Assembly: GCA_949752735.1 (NCBI GenBank)
Contig: OX457037.1
Span: 36,144,371 to 36,208,370, forward strand
Length of the DNA: 64,000 nucleotides
Source: Lumbricus terrestris
Lineage: Eukaryota; Annelida; Clitellata; Crassiclitellata; Lumbricidae
Direction of reading: 5' to 3'
Shown: piece after piece, positions 42,004 to 61,838 of the stretch
Position numbering within the stretch: position 1 is the first letter of the stretch
How the letters are laid out: the number at the start of each line of letters is the position of its first letter
Made by a program: the position numbers and the translations under genes
The notes under the pieces: model-generated
The model's input: only the letters and a program-made list of their open reading frames with translations
Databases searched by the model: none
What the model was told of the DNA's origin: nothing

Positions 42004-42439
42004 CTATTGTTTTACTTGATGCAGAAATGGACCCTCAGTCTGTAGGTCTGTGTTGAAAACTTATTAGTATTAATGGGAAGGGGACTGGGAGGAGTATTAG
42101 TATAGTAGTAGTATTGATGCATTTTAACATGTACCCAAGGATGAGAAATGCCTCTATACTTGCATAATTTAGTTGAGTTAAGAAAAATATTAATCTAATG
42201 CCATTTCATGTTTACAACATTAAATTTTTGTGACTAACAATACTATCGTAACAGATTCTACTCCCAAAGCACTGCATTACAAATATATGCGCCTATTAAT
42301 TAATTATTAACTGTTTCGTGTACAAGTCTGTTGGTGTATTAAAGAATTATTATTATTTATCAGACTGAAAAATCTGTGCTGCATGTTCCAGTATTTTAGT
42401 GTTGTTCTTTGCCTGTGAAAACCTACTGCATTAATTCAT

Positions 42440-42695
42440 TACGGGAATTTTATATATCACATCTTCAGGAGACCTACACAGCGGTGCTCTCTGCGCTAGC
42501 CTATCAGATGTTAAGCGTCATTATGAACAAAATATTACATCGGTTAGCAAATCAATGCACAGTATGTGCATGAGCAATTGCAAGTGAAAGACTTGCTCAA
42601 GGTCCCTACGAGGTGGCTTGAGATGGATTTGAACCTGAAACCCTCCCGCTGCAAGGCAACGAATGTACCCACTACGCCACCCTTACGAGCATGTA
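42440..42695 (-). mobile_element. tRNA-derived SINE (family A), interrupted
   Basis: Tail piece ATATCACATCTTCAGGAGAC at the left and head with GGATTTGAACC and CCACTACGCCACCC at the right; about 60 unrelated bases in the body. Confidence 0.75.
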
Positions 42696-44206
42696 GCAGC
42701 TTTGTAGCTCTAGTGTTTATCATAATTTTATGATACATACTCCAACATACATTAAATTGTCAATCTAGTTAGTATACCACTGTTGACACGTCTGTCTCAC
42801 AAGTATTGGATACATGCTAATTGCATACATCACCTCTTTTTCCTCTGGACACTGCTTCTTTTTTCAAAGCCTTCTACATTAACTGCTGAAGTTAGAAGTC
42901 TTTTGTTGGCAAAGCGAAAAAAGTGTCGACTCAGACGATGAGAATTGCGTTGGGAGAAGGGTTCAACCCTAATCTTTCTTAGGGCCTTACAGTAAAGCCC
43001 AACTCCACATGGATCATAGTCCAACCCCCTCCCCCTTTATTTTTCCACAATTCTCGTACTGCTCACAGAAGGAAGTTATTTAGGGAGGGAGGCATATGTC
43101 CTATGATGCAGCATCAGCTATGCATACAAGAAAATGCTAAGTCAATATTTGGCAGTTACACTGCAGTTCTTGCACACGTATTAACCATTACAGTTTATTA
43201 AACTAACAGTTTCGGGGAATGTAACACCACTTCGCACTACGAACTGTGCGTAAACCGTGATTGTGCAAACAAGTCCAAGCTGTTGTCTATTTGATGACAT
43301 GTATATTTTTCTTAAACTGTCCCTTGAACTGTAATTGATAACATCAACAGAAGTGGGTAGCATTAAATCATGTCACAACCTCATGATGCAAAAACAACAG
43401 CACAACCCGAGCTTACACACACACACACACACATGCAGATTTCAAACAAACTTAATCACATTTTAAAGTGAAGCTGTGTAAATGATAATTTCCTGGCCAA
43501 CGATGATACATCTAAGAAGAGGGGCAACAAAGTTCACACCACACGTGTATTATACGTGACATCAAAATGATCAACACCGTGCGAAATCAGCAGATGTCTC
43601 ACTTCACATTGATGTCACGTTCAACGTCACGTCAAACTGCGGACGAAGAACTTGCCGTCTTTCGATCTCAAACTACTACTAGTCTACTACTAATAGAAAA
43701 TGTCACCTCGGCTAGCACACGATCATACACTTGTCACCTCAATTAAAATCACAGAGATCAAACAATATATAACAAAATGATTGGGCCCACGTTACATGCA
43801 GAATAATAAAATAAAAGCACTAAGAGTTGGTTATCTCAGTATAATATATAGTGCTGGCTCGTTGTCAGAAGGCAATTGCCTCTTTATGGTGTCTAAACCA
43901 AGCTGCTTATTAAAAGGGATAATGCTGTAAACAACAAATATATTTAGCTCTATGCTACAGTGCTGTTGCGGCATGTCAACACTTCAATGATGAGCTACAC
44001 TGGTTTCCCAGTCACTTCTAGTACACGCTCATCATTAAAATGTTAAAAGTAAAGCGTGTTAAGTTAATGGCTTTGGGGGACATAATATCACGCCACGTTA
44101 AGAAGAATCTGTGTGCACTGTGCAAACTAGGAGTGCGTGAAAAAGTGCACACTTTTTTATATATTTTTTTAATTTATCTAAAATCATAGTTTTAGGTCTA
44201 GGCCAA

Positions 44207-44545
44207 TGGTACAGTAGTTCCAAACTTTTTGAAGCACGCCACCTGATAACTTTACTAACAGCAGGTCAATGGCACCATTGGTCTTAATTTCATCTATTAG
44301 TTTTTATTTTACTGAAACGTAATTTCTGAAACGTAATGTTTCCTGTAATCAACTTCAGGAATGCAACAGTACAATTACAAACAACCTCGAGTTTAAAAAA
44401 ATAACCATTAGTAACAATAATCAATAGTTCTTCACCTTTCTTACAGAAAAGGCCGCACAAATGTTATGGTTCTATTATTCCGCCATCCAGCCATGACACC
44501 CATTCAGTAGCTTTACTACACCCAGTTTGGGAGACGATACCTTAG
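44207..44545. mobile_element. Possible degenerate hAT-type element
   Basis: CAGTAGTTCCAAAC near 44212 and CCCAGTTTGGGAGACG near 44521 look like decayed ends of the CAGTGGTTCCCAAAC type. No clean target duplication is seen. Confidence 0.3.
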
Positions 44546-46487
44546 CCAGCTGTAGTCCCGTGGGATTTAATTCACTTAAAATATTTTAAACGTTTACAGA
44601 ACTACATCAGAATGGCTAATTACATTAAAGATAGAGTTGGCAAGGTTAAAATGTTGGGGAAGGCCAACACACAATTATTATGTATGGTGGCAAATTTATT
44701 ACTTAATATTTTTTATTCTTATTGCTACATGATTGCTAAACATTTTTTGCACACAAACAAGGACACACTACCCGGTAATAAGGCATCGTGAGATTCAGAT
44801 CTCGTGAAGCCAATTGATGAGAACTTTCAAGTAAAACTTGAGCAAAATTTATACGCCAAATTTTTAGGTAATACATATTGTACACTGAAAAGGCTGAATA
44901 AGAGCAGCAAATTTTATACGGACGATTCAGCATTCCAAACCATTTCTACATTTAGCAGACCAATCATAAATTTGGCCTTAATGACACGACAATACTCGTC
45001 CAAAGAATTTCATACATCGTCAACAACCCTAGAAGAAATCTGCCAATTGATACCACACACAGTAACATAACCACACTGTTCGCAAATGATATGCATGACC
45101 AATCACCAAAAACCATTCTAACGGGAAACCTCTACTCAATTAATTATACACCTGCGCACGCCAAAATACGCATATAAAAAATTATTTACCAACACAAGTT
45201 CTAGTTTAGCTACACGGAATAATAAGACAATAATATTTCATAAAATCCACGCAAAATATCTTCCACACTGCAAAGACAAAATTTTCGTCCAGCAAATCAT
45301 CCTATCACAACGCTTAGAGAATATTACCGAAAATTAGAGGCTAACGAATATATACTCGATGGTCCTGTTCTATCCTGGCCTCTGAACAGATGGAATAAAT
45401 AAAGCTTTCACATCCAGCTGTTAAACTTTTCCACACATCGCACAGCTTCCAAGGCTTTGAGAAGTATGCACGTGCCAACAGCAAAAAAACACGCAGACAT
45501 AATAATAATGCCATAAATTTTTACAATAATTATCAAATAAAACGCCTAAACTTTTGTTTTTACCAGCACAAATATTAATGCTGCAGGCCTTTCTACAACT
45601 CAAGCCAAAGGCATTTAATTACAAACTGCTCCATATACTCTAAACACCCAATTCTTTAGCACAGCACAAAACAATTGAGCCAAACACACCTAATCAAGCA
45701 ACTAATCATACTGTGAGCCGCCTAATTGTATAACATGAGTGCACTTATTTAAACAAATCGAAAAAAGTTACTGTCTTCACTTCTGGAAGAAAGATCATGA
45801 ACGATGTACACAGCTGAATCAGATCGTAAAAACTGAATCAAGCGCATCATCATTCAAAAATATCGTGCGAAACTTTGCGTACGTGAAACATAAGAGAAAC
45901 ACAAGAACAAACAAAAAGGAGTGAATAACATTTAGAACCATCTAACTACAACTCCGTCCCATAAAAAAACAGAAGAGATTCAAGAAATACGGCTCTTCAA
46001 AGTCGAAGCCTTGTACGAATGTAAGTATTTCAAGTAGTTGCGTGGCACCCAACGACTACAAGATGGGCTACAATTGCTTCAAGGCTCGACACGAGAACAC
46101 AAATGTACAGATCGTTAATGTGACAGTGTGGAATAAAGCTCAACAAAGTTGGAATCCGTCTAGAAATAGTGGTTGTCGACAAATTAAGCGGAATTTAGGC
46201 TGAAAAACAGCGATGAGAAGAACACGCGTACACAAGAGGTCAGAACCTAATCAGCAAACTGAATAAACACAACCTATATCTGTACAGTGCACAGTCGAGG
46301 AATCATAAGTTTATCGGCTGGAAGAGATTTCCCCGGTGAACGATCGATCAAGCACCAGGGCGTCATAAGTCGAGATTCAGGACAAGTAACGATAAGCAAT
46401 AATCTAGAAAAGTTGCACGCCTGACGATAATAGAAATGATGAGTTTTACGGTTCAGTGAAGCGAAACGACTACCTCTGGTAGTTGGA

Positions 46488-46580
46488 ACTAGATCTGAAA
46501 CAACAGACAAAGCATTTTGTACGTCAATAAACAGACTAGATCTGAAACAACAGACAATGCATTTTGTACGTCAATAAACA
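46488..46580. repeat. Tandem duplication, 47 bp, two copies
   Basis: CTAGATCTGAAACAACAGAC and the rest up to CGTCAATAAACAG occur twice with one difference. Confidence 0.9.
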
Positions 46581-46732
46581 GAGGACATCTTTGCCATACA
46601 TAATATGTTGCAGATATAAGTGGATTACTAAGGATGAATTTGCACATTACACTGGTTTTGCCTACAGACAATTGATGATGTACATGAGGTCAACCAGAGT
46701 AACAAACTGATTTATAGAGACACGATCGATTT

Positions 46733-46962
46733 TTATTTATTTATTACTTGCATTATGCGATAGCACCCCTCCAAGCTCTCTACTCAGAGGTGCTGCCGAC
46801 TACAGCGCGGACACTGCATCGGAGTTCACGCTGAAGTGCACGAGCAATTTGCGAGTTAAAGACTTTCTCAAGGTCCCTACATGGCAGCTTGAGGTGGATT
46901 CAAACCTGGAACCTTCCGGCTCCATGGCACCCAATTCCACCACTACACCACCATGTCCCACA
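46733..46962 (-). mobile_element. tRNA-derived SINE (family A)
   Basis: Reverse orientation: tail TTTATTTATTTATTACTTGC at the left, then GATAGCACCCCTCCAAGCTC, B box as GGATTCAAACC at 46897 and the head up to CACTACACCACCATG. Confidence 0.88.
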
Positions 46963-47759
46963 AACTTATTAAACACCTGCCCCACAGAAGTCATCTTGTA
47001 TAAGACCAGCATAGCAAATTATTGGACAGAGTCCGACAGACTATTTTCAAGCTTAACCCTCTCGACCCGAGAAACCGATATTTCGGTTTGTCAGCCATTG
47101 AGTAACGAGAACCCAGGGGCGAAAGGGTTAAGAAATGCTTTAGTAACAGATTAAAATAGAATATCACCACTAAATCAAAAGCAACACAACATGCAAATCC
47201 TTTCCCAACCAGCATCTTAGGCAAATTACTGCATGAAAATGACAATCTTTCGCCAAGCCATCCCCATCATTGCAGGGCTTTTCTTAAGAAATTTTTGACC
47301 GGAACAACCAGGAAGTTTCTCTAGTGTGCCTTTGTCGTTTGTCAGAAATTTTTCCCAAGTTTACCCATAAATATCGCAAGACGGCGGCGAAAAAATCTGA
47401 TGACTTTTTTGTGGTTTAAGAAATTTGTCCCGAGTTTTCCCAGAAATGTTGCAAAGTCGCTGCATAAAAAGTTCATGACCTTCTTTTTTTAGTCGTCCAC
47501 TTGAAATTTTTAAATTTTGCTTTCCTGCTCATTTTTCACTGCAGGCACAGGTCCTTCATTCCATTTCACCCTTCCGCAGTGAACCGGCAGCAATTACCAT
47601 TTCCTAATGATTTTCAGTGCACAGAACTGCTTTTACAACTGCACAAATTCATTTACAACTGCACATGTCATGTAGAACTGCAAGCTAAAAAAGCAGTGTA
47701 TCCTTGTTCAAATTCTGCTGTCCCCAAACACCACATCTACCTAGGGCTTAAAGTGTGCC
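46963..47759. other. Intergenic, decayed repeat sequence
   Basis: 47280-47515 has repeated pieces such as AGAAATTT(G/T)T(C)CC and CTGATGACTTTTTT that resemble the interior of the hAT-like element at 2246. A CAGGGCTTTTCTTAAG near 47273 looks like the 61636 family end, with no partner found. Confidence 0.4.
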
Positions 47760-48112
47760 TGGAAGGTCATGGACGGCGTCCATGCACTTGTTTTAAAATC
47801 TGAATGCCGTCCAGCCCCTTATTGGCAAGCACAGACTAGAAAGACCAGGCTGCGATGGTATGGACACGTAATGAGAAAAGAGGAGGGTAGCTGCGTCAAA
47901 AGAATCATGCAGGCGGAGGTATATGGTCGACGCAGTCGGGGACGACAGAAGAAAAGATGGGAGGACGTGATACAACAAGACCTGAAGCTGCTCAAATTGA
48001 AGAAAGAAGACACCGGAAGCAGAGACAAGTGGAGGAGAAGGATCCGAGTGGCTGACCCCTCGCCAGAGAGAATAATCCTAGCCTGAAGGGAAAGAAGAAG
48101 AAGAAGAAGACT
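47760..48112 (+). pseudogene. LINE reverse transcriptase C-terminal relic (RTE/Jockey-type end)
   Basis: The frame reads KTRLRWYGHVMRKEEGS, GRRSRGRQKKRWEDVIQQDL and RDKWRRRIRVADPSP to a stop, the well-known RWYGHV...GRPKKRW...DR-KWR end of many non-LTR elements, then an (AGA)n tail at 48090-48111. The upstream parts are missing. Confidence 0.85.
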
Positions 48113-48116
48113 AGAA

Positions 48117-48242
48117 AGGTAAGGGGCGTCTAGGCACTTATTTTGGAGAGGTAAGGGGCGTCCAGGCACTTATTTTGGAGAGGTAAGAGCCGTCCAGGCA
48201 CTTATTTTGGAGAGGTAAGGGGCGTCCAGGCACTTATTTTTT
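48117..48242. repeat. Tandem repeat, about 36 bp, four copies
   Basis: GGTAAGGGGCGTCCAGGCAC followed by TTATTTTGGAGA, four times, right after a LINE relic. Confidence 0.9.
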
Positions 48243-48336
48243 TCACACTTTTGGCACTGCACCTACCTACATCTACAGTTGAGCAAGCGAACGCCCACAT
48301 TACCTAACCTCACCCAGACAGAAAATGCAGCGCTAA

Positions 48337-55728
<7,392 letters not shown>

Positions 55729-55869
55729 CGTATGTAGATCTGTTATTGGACTGAAGGCATGCCAAACGTCAAGAGTCGACTTACACTGTGTTTCTGTTAA
55801 CAGCAAATAATGGTAGAAGTTAATCTATAATTTCACAATATCAACAAATTGGCCAAGACAAGTCTAGTC

Positions 55870-56945
55870 TAAATTCTAGCGCTTCGCAGTAGCGGTAAAT
55901 GACGGCTCGGTAGCAAGTAAACATTACAACCGTCACAGATAGGAGCAGAATAGAGCGGCGTGACCTACGGCGATCTATAGCCCAATATTTTCGCGAAAGT
56001 AAGTCAAATACCATGAAAGGGTATATTTTCAGAAATATTAATACACTTAAATAAACTAAAGAACACAACAAAATCAAAATTTTTATATTAACACATTGGC
56101 CGCCAGTAACAAGATATCTCATGGTTAAAAAGCTTCACGCACACGCTAGCTAGAATATAATTTTTTATCTCATAGTCAAAATACATAGCAATATACGCAA
56201 ACACTGACGCATGCTCAATAATTTGCGGGTTAACTAAGGCAGCGGATAGAGGCGTAGTGAGAATGGGAGGTGGGCTTAGTTGGATCAGGAAAGGATGGGG
56301 TGCAGTGGGGAGGAATGAAAACAAAGTGAAACATTATTTTTTCAATGGATTTTATAAGTAAAATATTTTGTGGTGCGAGGTGGGTGGAGCGGAGTTCGGA
56401 TGGGGTGAGACCGGGGGAGGGGACGACGTATGGGCATTTCAAAATTCGATGTGGTAATTAACACTGCCATTCTCGCTACGTCCCTACCCCACTTCGCCCT
56501 TACCTCGCTACACACCGCCCGGCGCCCGTCTTAGTTCACCCGCAAATTATTGAGCATGCATCAGTGTTTGTGCATATCACTATGTATTTTAACTACAAGA
56601 AAAAATTATATCGTAGCTAGCGTGTGTGGGAAGCTCTTTAACCACCACATATATCGTAGCTGGCGGCCAATGTGTTAAGGTCAATCGATTTTGCTGTGTT
56701 CTTTAGCTTATTTAGGCGTATTAATATTTATGAAAATATACATTTTCATGGTATTTTGACTTACTTACTTTCGCAAAAATATTGGGCTATAGATCGCCGT
56801 AGGTCGCGGAAACATTGGGGTATCGATCGCCGTATGTCAGGCCGGTCTATTCTGCTCCTATCTGTGACGGCCATAATGTTTAGTTTTGTTTACTTGCCAC
56901 CGAGCCATCATTTACCTCTACCCGCTTCGCAATATCCTGCATTTC
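55870..56945. mobile_element. Long inverted-repeat (foldback-type) element, about 1.07 kb
   Basis: The left arm (about 55875-56245) and right arm (about 56510-56940) are reverse complements over nearly 400 bases with scattered differences; shared blocks include ACACATTGGCCGCCAG, GTCACAGATAGGAGCAGAAT and GCTCAATAATTTGCGGGT. The right arm has an extra duplicated block of about 50 bases with GGCGATCGAT. The centre is a G-rich loop. No target duplication was recognised. It lies upstream of the GCKIII start. Confidence 0.8.
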
Positions 56946-57527
56946 TGTGTAGCCATAAAGTTTAATTAAACCAGATTAAGTCTTCGCTCAGTTCGTATTA
57001 ACCTTCCTGGGTACCTTCGACTGAGCTCTCTTACGAGGATTAGGAAATGAAAACGCTGCCTTAAATACAAATAATTCACGGTGCTAATATTACACACCCC
57101 ACCCAAAGACGTTGCAGAAGGGCGTGGTGCAATAAGGGAGTGCGCGCACGATAAACGCTTTCAGTCTGATATAATCACTGCATCCACACGATGCCTAAAA
57201 TACTGAATAAACTGTCTAATCTGTAATTTAAACAAAACTACCAGAATATCATTAAGCTTCGATAATTTGCGTTACTTTCAAGGAAATGCAGAACATCAAC
57301 AAAGACGTTATCCCCAACGAGCACACAAGAGCCTCCACCGATAATTGACGTCACACTGTATTTCTTCAGCGGGAGATATTAGTACCTTCACTTGACCTTC
57401 ACCACTAAGTCTTGGTCTTGCCCTCATACGTTGACGGTGCGCAGAGGTGCGTGACGATTCAGTAGGTCTACCAGTTAACAATCGCAGAGTACAGAAAGAT
57501 TTGCTCAAGGTAGGCTAAAGTTGAGAT
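56946..57527. other. Upstream region of the GCKIII kinase
   Basis: Should hold the promoter and 5' UTR if the first exon is at 55711. I see no clear TATA box or initiator. 57390-57480 is locally GC-richer. Confidence 0.4.
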
Positions 57528-57535
57528 GTGGATTC

Positions 57536-57699
57536 CAGTGGCGTAGGCAAGGGGGGGTTTCGGGGGTTAAACCCCCCATTGGCTCCGGGAAAAAGATTTT
57601 TTTAAGGTTATTTTTCCATTTAAGTAAGAAAAAATAGCAAAAAGCAGGGTTTCCGGCCATAAAACTCCCCCCCATGAAAAATTCCTGGCTACGCCACTA
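57536..57699. mobile_element. hAT-type miniature element, 164 bp
   Basis: The ends CAGTGGCGTAGGC and GGCTACGCCACTA are inverted with GTGGATTC duplicated at 57528-57535 and 57700-57707. Its interior (gaaaccc...ccggccat) is the reverse complement of the copy at 1884. Confidence 0.9.
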
Positions 57700-57707
57700 G
57701 TGGATTC

Positions 57708-58674
57708 GAGCTACATTGGAGAGTTCATGCAATAGCAAGAACCTGCCATGGGACTCGGACCCCGAGTGAATGCATCCAGGTCGATCCAAGCAAAGGCTGA
57801 CTAGAGTGATCTAATAGGCTGGGTGGAGACGAGAGGTTTTGGATAAACAAGTATGTAGGCATGCTAACCACAGACGCAATCACGGTCTAGAAGTTGGAGG
57901 TCCCAATTAGAATGTCCAAGTGGGGAATTGCCAGCATGGAGGGTGAGGCTGATATTACCGAAGCTTCCCAGCGATGTCTTGGATGGAGTCCCAGAAGCTG
58001 ACAAAGCTGCTACCTTCTCAGCAAAGTTTCACATGGACTGAGATGGAGTGCATATTTGGCTCTTGCTGATCTCAAATTTTCAGTGACATTATTGTTCGGA
58101 TAGACTGGTTAGTATACATAACCACACAGATAACTTCATTTGGTTTAATTGGAGCATTATAAATTTTTGGAGTTGGTAGCAGTTTCAACAACAAAATTTA
58201 GTATTTAAATCCCTATTGAAAAGCTTATTAACAGTTAGAGGCAAAAGTTGGGGAGACACTCCTAAACATTGATCAAACTAGAAAGTTGTGAGATGCATCC
58301 CCCGAGTCCCAATGGGTGGTTGTGCCTATGGATGGGAGAGACCGCATCTAATATTGCCTCAAATTGTGATGTCCAGACGGTACATACTTCAATAAATTTT
58401 TATATCTGCTACCTTCTCAGCAGATAATGTATGTGGTGTGCAGTAGCCTACTTAATTGGAGTGGTGAAAAGTATGAATGTCACATCTTTCACATTCCCAC
58501 ACCTCTCCCCCTAGATTAATGCTGCTGAACACAAAATCCTCTTTCACAGAAGATAGTACCGGTATGCACCTTTGTAGTAGTTTTGTCAGTTCACTGATTT
58601 TCACCATGATTAATTTCCTGTCTGTACAGCACAGTTGACTTTCAGAAACTGGACTGTATAGATATCAGAGACTA
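57708..58674. other. Intergenic, nothing recognised
   Basis: No coding or repeat pattern that I can support. Confidence 0.6.
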
Positions 58675-58682
58675 TTTGCCCA

Positions 58683-61023
58683 CAGGGACGTCATTTGGGG
58701 GGGGCAGGGGGGGGCATTTGCCCCCCCCTGAATTTGACCGATTGTTCTTACACATGACATATTTCGCATTGCTTTGCAACGCCACACGTTGTTCAAAATT
58801 CCAAAAGGCCTGTGTCTTCACGATGACCTCTGTGGTTTTGTATGTGCGGGCAGATTCAAGCTGCACACAGTGCACAGTTCATAGCCACAGATACATGTAT
58901 CAACTTATGTGTATATTGTGATATTGTCTGCACAGGGAATGAGCTCAGGCTGATACTCCAAAGACGTACAGCTTGTTCCCCCTAGATAAAGTCCCAGGTC
59001 AGTATAAGGTCACCAGATGTGTGGGTCCTGTCAGCCACACATGTAGTGCAAGCCGACCAATATCCAGTTATAACATGAAGCAGCCAGGCATCTGATGCAT
59101 GATTCTCCCTCTGAGCCTTATAAGCACTAGGCCTACAAACACCCCACCCCGTCTGACCGAGACCTGGAGCGGATTCGTCAGCCTCCAACACCGGCGACCT
59201 CTAGGGCAAGTAGCAGGCAAAGGACAATGAGCGGGAAGTTCTGAAAGAACACAGCAGAAAGATGTAGCCTATTACAAGGGCTGACTGCATGCATCAGTTG
59301 GGGGAGAGGTATGAGTGTGGATTACCAATGTAATGACGGTCAGTAGAGCTGATGATTGGGCTTTCTTGAGAACTGAAGAGGACCAAAGGAAATGAGAGTT
59401 CATCCTGTAAACACTCACAACGATCCACATTCCACACGGTAGGCCTATTATGTGACATCCAATTGAACTGGAAATTTACACAAACTGACTGTTTTTAGTG
59501 AAATGGTTATAGGCAGGTTACTTTTTATACATGAAATCTTGGATTTTAAATTTTTTTCCCAGTCATATCTTTTCCAGGTTGACATGATCACAAGCCATTG
59601 ACCACCACTTGAATGATCCCATAGGCATAGCCATAGATAATAACAGTCATTAACCCAAAAGCAAAAATAATTATTGCAGACTTAGTGCATGCAGCATGCA
59701 ATATTGCTATGTGAATTGTTATTAATGACAAATTAAAGCAGTGTCTAATCTGGACCCCTCCTGGGGAGGGGATGTGCCCCTGCCTGCAAGAAATTTGTTT
59801 GAATTTCCACAGTGCAATGACACCATTTTAGGCTATGGTCTGAACAAAATTGCTCTGTTTGAGTGCTGCTAAGAGTGGTCTAAGACTTCAAAAATATAGG
59901 TCCACTAAAAATAATAGCAAATTCTTGTTGAGCTTCCACATTGTAATCATAACATGTAGGATGTTATCCTGACAAAATCACTATATTATTTCAGTGCTGA
60001 TAAAAAGAGCGATTTAATATATCAATATCAAAATGTAATTATAATTGCAATAATAATTTCTTTGTGTATCAAGTTAGGCAATTCTGTTCTGTTGCTAATG
60101 GACTATTACAATGAGTAACAGCAGCAGACTGGAGTATAATAATTATTATGTACATGTTAGCTTACTTTGTTGTACTGGAATAAGCTTACCCTTGTTGTTC
60201 AAGACAACACAATTTTAGTAGAAATGGTTAAACATGGTATACATAGTAAGCAAGAATTGCCAAAATACCAACATTGGGAAGCATATGTAATAATGATGTT
60301 GTTTTACTAAGACTAGTGTCTCAAGGAACAAAACATTTTGAAATCTGACAGTTTGAAATTTGAAAGATTACACTGGATAGTGGAGATAAGACATTTAATG
60401 GTAATTTTTTATTTTTGCAAGTATTAACAGTAAATTATTTTCCATTTCATGATGATGTCATCTATTAGACTATTATTATAGTAAGTAATATCATTATAAT
60501 TATATAATAATCAATAATATTATGGTAGATTATAATGGTCCAGCCCGGTCTATGTAATACAATTCTATGTAATACAATAATGTAAACTGGAACAATGGCC
60601 ATTATAATGTTTCAAATTTTTCTGTGGGTGAAGGTTATTTCTGTTATTTTAATTGTATAAAAATAGTTTTTGTACAAATATTAACAATAAATCCTACTCT
60701 TTTAATATGATACTATCATATATCATAGTAAATAATACCATTATTATAATCATATAATGGTAAATAATATCGCGGTATATAATAACAAGTGCAAAACATT
60801 TAATTATAGTTTATTTGAAGTAGTATAGGCATTTAAAATATACCTCATCACTGAATCAAAAAGGCCTATAAGTAGATTTAATAAATATGAGCATGAATAA
60901 AACATTTCATTTAAGCACAGTTTTGCACATGTTGGCTAAATACAGAATTTACGAAGCTTGTGGAGGTTGGACCCGCGAAATTTTTTTTGCCCCCCCCTGA
61001 AAAAAGCTGAAATGACGTCCCTG
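58683..61023. mobile_element. Non-autonomous hAT element, 2.34 kb
   Basis: The ends CAGGGACGTCATTT and AAATGACGTCCCTG are exact inverted repeats followed by G-rich and C-rich tracts. TTTGCCCA is duplicated on both sides (58675-58682 and 61024-61031). No transposase-like ORF is visible within; the interior is AT-rich with palindromic ATTATAAT stretches. Confidence 0.9.
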
Positions 61024-61635
61024 TTTGCCCAACAGGAACATCACTTTCCTGATGGAAATTTGCTACAGTCTCCATGATCCTGTATGGTTTTTCGTAGGAA
61101 GCTTTAATCTTGGTACACCATTTATCATAAATGTGTTGATAGACCTATAACAAGTTTTCTCAATGGAGCAAATTCTGCATTATTTAGTAAGTAGCTATGT
61201 CCTGATCGAGACAAGGAACTTATGGTTGATTTGATAAAAATGTGTACTTCAGCATGGGAACTTATGCTTTATAAAATAACAGCATTACGGCAACAAACAT
61301 AAGATTATATACCCACATAAGTGCCACCTTGCCCACATAAGTGCCACCTTGCAATTTCTGTTCTGCCTTCCACACTCCACAGGAATTGCTATTTAATGCA
61401 GAACTTTACAGTCTTCACAATATTCACACCATTTTCTGCTAACTGTTCATAATATGTGCAAATGCATGAAAGACATTTCTTCTGAACCTTTGGTAGCAAA
61501 TAGCAATGCCCTCAGGCCATGTATTCATTGTGATCACTCCAGTCATGATGCTTAGAATACCCAACTTATAATTCGTGACAGTAGCAGGCCTATGCTTCAT
61601 CAGTTGTCAAACTGGGGAGCGAAACACTTTCAGCA

Positions 61636-61830
61636 CAGGGCTTTTTTAATGTGCAGTTGTACACAAAATGTGCAGTTCTAAATGGATCCGTGAAGTTGTA
61701 GAAGCACTTCTGTGCAGTTAAAACTAGTTGAAAAAGGTCATTTTCCTCCGATTGGAAGTAATTTACCATGGAGGATGAGAAAGGAAAGAAGGGATTGTGC
61801 AGTTCTAAAAATTCCTTTAAAACAGCCCTG
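61636..61830. mobile_element. hAT-type miniature element, 195 bp
   Basis: CAGGGCTTTTTTAA at the left and TTTAAAACAGCCCTG at the right are imperfect inverted ends, and TTTCAGCA is duplicated on both sides (61628-61635 and 61831-61838). TGTGCAGTT recurs inside. Confidence 0.85.
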
Positions 61831-61838
61831 TTTCAGCA

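Larger units (their letters stand above)
42696..46732. other. Intergenic region between the two convergent genes
   Basis: AT-rich and without exon-like GC islands. It contains the (CA)n run at 43413, the possible hAT remnant at 44207 and the 47-bp duplication at 46488. No gene is supported. Confidence 0.6.

Noticed and set aside
44804..45070. 88-residue open frame
   Set aside because: AT-rich composition like the flanks, no domain and no exon signals.
47273..47760. Full hAT element beginning CAGGGCTTTTCTTAAG
   Set aside because: No matching right end or target duplication could be found.
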